Of a DNA stretch of 9,559 nucleotides, positions 6,533 through 9,559 are shown one piece after another. The translations under genes and the position numbers were made by a program. This DNA is from Planctomycetota bacterium (GTDB lineage Bacteria > Planctomycetota > Phycisphaerae > WQYP01): positions 1-9,559 of the forward strand of contig JAKATV010000209.1 in NCBI GenBank assembly GCA_021818565.1. Direction: 5' to 3'. Below the pieces are notes generated by a model. The model searched no databases. It was not told the DNA's origin and saw only the letters and a list, made by a program, of their open reading frames with translations. Within the stretch, counting starts at the first letter, position 1; the number at the start of each line of letters is the position of its first letter.

Positions 6533-6549
6533 AAAATTCTCCGAATTTT
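6533..6549 (-). promoter_or_regulatory. Hairpin enclosing the Shine-Dalgarno of the guanidinium exporter
   Basis: On the coding strand AAAATTC-GGA-GAATTTT is a perfect 7-3-7 inverted repeat that ends one base before the ATG. The GGAG ribosome-binding site occupies the loop and the first stem base. If formed in the mRNA it could reduce ribosome access. The stem is AT-rich and weak, which would suit a conditional structure. Confidence 0.45.
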
Positions 6550-6675
6550 GGCTCATGCCGTGACCTGCGAATCTGATACCCTACGTCAAAAATATCCTGC
6601 AAGCCGCACCCTGAATCATCATCATAAGGCCCGCAGCATAAGGCCACAACCTTCAACGCAGCCTTACGCCCCGTC

Positions 6676-6789
6676 GGGCAGGGCAATAAATCCGGGCGGG
6701 CCTCTGCGATGCGATTTTCCAAGGCCGATCATTCTCTTAGCGCCAGCATTTATGCCGTCGATTTCGCCGCCCGCCCGGAAATATTGCTA
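6676..6789 (-). repeat. Dispersed ~114-bp repeat, copy 2 (inverted relative to copy 1)
   Basis: The reverse complement of this segment aligns without gaps to 1038-1151 at roughly 79% identity. It lies in the 270-bp gap upstream of the guanidinium exporter and starts 12 bp after the stop of the ABC exporter gene. Identity falls off sharply at both ends. No terminal inverted repeats, target-site duplication or internal gene are visible, so an insertion sequence is not indicated. Confidence 0.75.
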
Positions 6790-6801
6790 CGCCGGCCCCG
6801 T

Positions 6802-8631
6802 CTAAACCTGCAGAGCATGCAGACGGGCGAATGCCGAGTCGGGGCGCGCCAGCAGATCGGCGTAAGCTCCGACTTCCGTTAGTCGGCCATGATCCATAAC
6901 CGCTACGCGATGCGCATCGCGAATGGTGGATAAGCGATGCGCGACAATAAAAGTAGTGCGGCCTTTAATTAACCGCGCAATGGCCTGCTGAACCAACTGC
7001 TCAGACGCCAGATCCAGAGCGCTTGTCGCCTCATCGAGAATAATAATGTGCGGGTCACGCAGCATCGCCCGGGCAATCGCGATTCTTTGCCGCTGACCAC
7101 CGGACAGTTTGCCGCCGCGATTGCCCAGCGGCGTATCAATACCTTTGGGCAGTTCCCGGATAAACTCTGTGCAGTTCGCCATTTCCAAAACCCTGTTTAA
7201 CTGCTCTTGCGTGACATGCTCCAACCCATAGGCAATATTTTCCCGCACGGTACCGCTGAAAAGTACCACCTGTTGCGGCACCACCGCCAGAAAACGTCGC
7301 AGCGTTTGCAGGTTGATCGCCTCCATATCAATACCGTCTACCAGAATTCTGCCCGCCGTGGGTCTGCGAAATCCGATAATCAGATTCATCAGCGTGGACT
7401 TGCCGGAGCCGGATTGCCCCACCACCGCAATGGTTTCCCCCCCCGCCACATCCAGTGAAAAATTTTCCACAGCCTGCCTGTTGGCACCCGGATATTGATA
7501 ACAGACGTTCTGAAATTCGATGTGCCCGCGCACCGAAGACACCGTCAATTTACCGTCATTGCGTTCAATATCCGGTGATTCCAGCACTTCGCCGATGGAC
7601 CGTATGGATTCAATGCCGATGGCCAACTGGGGAATCGTGGCCACCATGGATTGCACCGAGCCAACCACCATGGCAAAAAAGCCCTGATACATCACCACAT
7701 CGCCCACGGTTATCCATCCGTGATAGCATTGCCAGACATTAAACACCAGGCACAGCATTTGAAAAAACTGGAAGGTCGCCCAGCCGGATGAACCAAAAAG
7801 ATTGCTGGTGGTATCAAGTTCCTGCCCCACCCGCCGGATGCGCACCAGCCGCCGATTCACCCGGTCCACCTCCGATTGTTCAACCGCATGGGCGCGGGCC
7901 ACGGGAATCATCTCAATCATTTCCGATACTTCGCCGGACATTTTTTCCAGCTCAATGCGGAACGCCTCATTGCGCTGGCGCATAACCCCGCCGAACAGTC
8001 GCGTTAAACCCACCGCCGCCGGAACGGTAATAAGAAAAAACAGAAGCGTCGTGGGACTTCGCGTAACCGTTACAACAAACGCCGCCACCAGCACCAGCGC
8101 CCCCGAAAGCAGTGTATCAATCAGCAGGCTGGACAATTGCTGCACCGCCTCCACATCGCGTAACACTTTGCTTTGCAGCCGCCCCGCCAGCATGTTGTCG
8201 TGAAAACTCATGGACAGTTGCTGCAATCGCACCACCAGCGCGGACCGCAGCACCAGTTGCACCTGCCGCACCACCGATGACAGCAGCCTGGCATACAGCG
8301 TGTGCATGGGAATATTCTGCCCAATGAGGATAAACATGATCGCCGCATTGATGATCATAAACCGAACCAGCGGCCCATCAGCATACGCGTGGCCGCTGCG
8401 GCGGTGAAAGTCAATCTGGGTGATGGCCGTGATGATGTTGCCCGTAACAATGGGCAACGCCCAGACCGGCGATTGTTTGATGGCAAAGGTGATAATCACC
8501 AGCAGCATGCGCGGGCGATAATTCTGAAACAGACTCCAAAGCGTGCCCAGCGGCGTTTTTTTGCGATAAGCCGAATCCAGCGCGGCATGAATCTGCTGCT
8601 CAGTCGATCTGGTGCTGCCTTGCGTACTCAC
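6802..8631 (-). CDS. ABC transporter with fused membrane and ATPase domains (ABCB/MsbA-like exporter half)
   Basis: 609 residues. The membrane domain covers roughly 40-340, with hydrophobic helices near 41-70, 88-108, 168-188, 194-214, 283-300 and 312-335. The ATPase domain (about 365-609) has Walker A GQSGSGKST (405-413), Q-loop VPQQ (451-454), signature LSGGQ (509-513), Walker B IIILDE (529-534) followed by ATSALD, and switch H565. All catalytic residues are intact. It should work as a homodimer, or with an unseen partner, exporting lipid, drug or peptide; the substrate cannot be inferred. The start is a GTG with no strong Shine-Dalgarno, chosen because the family N-terminus begins near here and no in-frame ATG occurs before residue 41. 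No partner gene is adjacent. Confidence 0.9.
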   Translation of the reverse strand: MSTQGSTRSTEQQIHAALDSAYRKKTPLGTLWSLFQNYRPRMLLVIITFAIKQSPVWALPIVTGNIITAITQIDFHRRSGHAYADGPLVRFMIINAAIMFILIGQNIPMHTLYARLLSSVVRQVQLVLRSALVVRLQQLSMSFHDNMLAGRLQSKVLRDVEAVQQLSSLLIDTLLSGALVLVAAFVVTVTRSPTTLLFFLITVPAAVGLTRLFGGVMRQRNEAFRIELEKMSGEVSEMIEMIPVARAHAVEQSEVDRVNRRLVRIRRVGQELDTTSNLFGSSGWATFQFFQMLCLVFNVWQCYHGWITVGDVVMYQGFFAMVVGSVQSMVATIPQLAIGIESIRSIGEVLESPDIERNDGKLTVSSVRGHIEFQNVCYQYPGANRQAVENFSLDVAGGETIAVVGQSGSGKSTLMNLIIGFRRPTAGRILVDGIDMEAINLQTLRRFLAVVPQQVVLFSGTVRENIAYGLEHVTQEQLNRVLEMANCTEFIRELPKGIDTPLGNRGGKLSGGQRQRIAIARAMLRDPHIIILDEATSALDLASEQLVQQAIARLIKGRTTFIVAHRLSTIRDAHRVAVMDHGRLTEVGAYADLLARPDSAFARLHALQV

Positions 8632-8712
8632 AAATTCTGCGCCGCCCTGTTCTGCCTGCCAACAAAAACCCCGGACTCCCGCCGCCCCGGAACTTCCTCC
8701 CGCCTAAAACCG

Positions 8713-8741
8713 ATTATCCCACAGTCCAGCGGATTTGTCAG
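8713..8741 (-). promoter_or_regulatory. Sigma-70-type promoter for the ABC exporter
   Basis: On the minus strand CTGACA (8741-8736), a 17-bp spacer and GATAAT (8718-8713) give a near-consensus pair. The predicted start is near 8706, giving a leader of about 75 bases before the GTG. Confidence 0.6.
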
Positions 8742-8794
8742 TGTGGCGGTCGATCATCGGTAGATCACATGAAATAAGATAGCGCAGGTGCCTG

Positions 8795-8823
8795 TTTGCA
8801 GCCAGTTTAACCGGACGTATAAT
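8795..8823 (+). promoter_or_regulatory. Rightward promoter with perfect TATAAT
   Basis: A perfect TATAAT (8818-8823) has TTTGCA 17 bp upstream (8795-8800). It is divergent from the ABC exporter promoter and would transcribe the broken open frame that follows. Confidence 0.4.
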
Positions 8824-8856
8824 CCACTTTTGCATGAGGTAGAAAGGATCGCTCGC

Positions 8857-9459
8857 TTGGTCGCAACCGACGACATGCTTTTGGAAGTCACGCTTCCCCG
8901 CCGCAGCCGTGGCCGGCAGCACCGCACCGCCGGCATCCAGGCTACTTCCGCTGCGGCGGAATTCACTGACCACAGATCAATGGCAATGGATCAAGTTGGG
9001 GATTCCGAAAGCAGTGTGGTTACCGACACTGTGTGGTATGGAGATAACTGGAAGGCTGTGTAGCAGCACTTCAACGACCTGAGCCTCGTATGGGCGGAAG
9101 GCCAAGCCGCGACAACTGCATTGGGCGTTGCGATGCCGGTGGGAACGGAGCTGCCCGAATCAGGCGTTGCGGAACGAGCAGCGGGCAAGACTGCCGAGAA
9201 TGGCATCGGCAAACGGGGTGGTCTGATCGAAAATCTTCGCAGGGCCGTGCGAGAAGCGCAGGTGGCGAAGATTGTCGAGGGCAAGGTGTCTGGCGAGGAG
9301 ATCGCGATTCCCGGTGTTGCAAAGGCCGACATAGATGTACTCGCTCCGAAGGGTGCCAGATCGTCAAGACGGGGCGGCGCATCATCTACCGCATCATGTC
9401 TTGGAACCCGTGGACCTCATGCCTCTTGCGACTGGCCGAAGCCATGCACTATCCCATAG
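8857..9459 (+). pseudogene. Broken open frame with a possible polymorphic-toxin C-terminal remnant
   Basis: One frame stays open from upstream of 8857 to a TAG at 9457-9459, except for a single TAG at 9061-9063. A possible start is the TTG at 8857, 8 bases after AAAGGA and downstream of a TATAAT promoter. Across the internal stop the reading is smooth (VWYGDNWKAV, stop, QHFNDLSLVWAEGQ), so a nonsense change, for example TGG to TAG, is plausible. The following segment (GKRGGLIENLRRAVREAQ, then EGKVSGEEIAIPGVAKADI and DVLAP) has charged, protein-like composition, whereas the opposite strand reads as Ser/Pro/Arg-rich shadow. The IPGV..DIDV core recalls C-terminal toxin domains of Rhs/contact-dependent proteins, from memory only. 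Resemblance ends near 9350, where the family would normally continue. Upstream of about 8960 I see no convincing coding signal. Confidence 0.35.
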
Positions 9460-9559
9460 CCATCACACGCTGGGCGATCATGGTGGTCTGTTGGTGCTCA
9501 ATACAGTCCGGATCACGCGGATCGGGGATACAGGCCGACATACGCTTGACCAAATCCAG
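9449..9559 (-). mobile_element. IS1380-like transposase fragment, N-terminal region, running off the right edge
   Basis: On the minus strand, from the window edge, the frame reads LDLVKRMSACIPDPRDP then DCIEHQQTTMIAQRVMAMG and stops at a TAG at 9451-9449. This resembles the early part of IS1380-family (DDE group 1) transposases, where a D-x-R-D-P segment is followed by a histidine motif and a QRV helix, and then normally by GYED. Here the stop replaces that continuation. With the end of the family homology, this marks a truncated copy. The N-terminus, and any terminal inverted repeat at that end, lie outside the window. Confidence 0.55.

Noticed and set aside
8788..9063. An intact 91-residue gene starting with GTG at 8788
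   Set aside because: That start lies upstream of the TATAAT promoter and has no Shine-Dalgarno. The first half lacks convincing coding character, and the frame appears to continue past its stop.
9071..9385. Minus-strand open frames across the toxin-like region
   Set aside because: Ser/Pro/Arg-rich composition is typical of the antisense shadow of a real plus-strand frame.

Overview
The window looks like a chromosomal segment from a free-living Gram-negative-type bacterium. It has a lipoprotein sugar-binding protein, periplasmic-type ABC import genes and mostly conventional -35/-10 promoters. The DnaK N-terminus and the rhomboid-like protein with a Cys/His tail recall Planctomycetota or other PVC-group genomes. 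That placement is from memory of family sequences and is weak. Base composition is moderate, with AT-rich intergenic stretches.

Layout, left to right. (1) 1-295, minus: the 5' end of dnaK, leaving the window. (2) 296-655: a 360-bp spacer with an AT-rich tract, two adjacent inverted repeats and a UUCG-type hairpin in the dnaK leader. (3) 656-941, plus: a decayed nucleotidyltransferase module in which the N-terminus of an MNT-type protein runs straight into the C-terminus of a second small protein in another frame. (4) 1038-1151: copy 1 of a ~114-bp dispersed repeat whose second copy is inverted at 6676-6789. (5) 1235-2017, plus: a rhomboid-fold membrane protein that lacks the protease residues and carries a Cys/His-rich tail. 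(6) 5674-2033, minus: a three-gene sugar ABC importer in the order binding protein, double ATPase, permease, with a promoter about 200 bp upstream. (7) 6030-6116, plus: tRNA-Ser(UGA), divergent from the importer. (8) 6531-6208, minus: an SMR-family guanidinium exporter (Gdx/SugE). (9) 8631-6802, minus: an ABCB/MsbA-type half-transporter with its own promoter. (10) 8742-9559: accessory debris, comprising an open frame broken by one TAG, part of which resembles a polymorphic-toxin C-terminus, then an IS1380-like transposase fragment running off the right edge.

Functionally, most of the window is ordinary: a chaperone, sugar uptake, a tRNA, small-cation export and a type I exporter. The importer genes form one operon (34-bp gap, then a TGATG stop/start overlap). 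The accessory parts are degraded: a broken nucleotidyltransferase pair, a toxin-like remnant, a transposase fragment and a two-copy intergenic repeat. I found no intact novel multi-gene system. The most useful leads are the repeat family, the predicted protease-dead rhomboid with a metal-binding-like tail, the palindromes upstream of dnaK and the sugar operon, and the exporter's Shine-Dalgarno held in a perfect hairpin.
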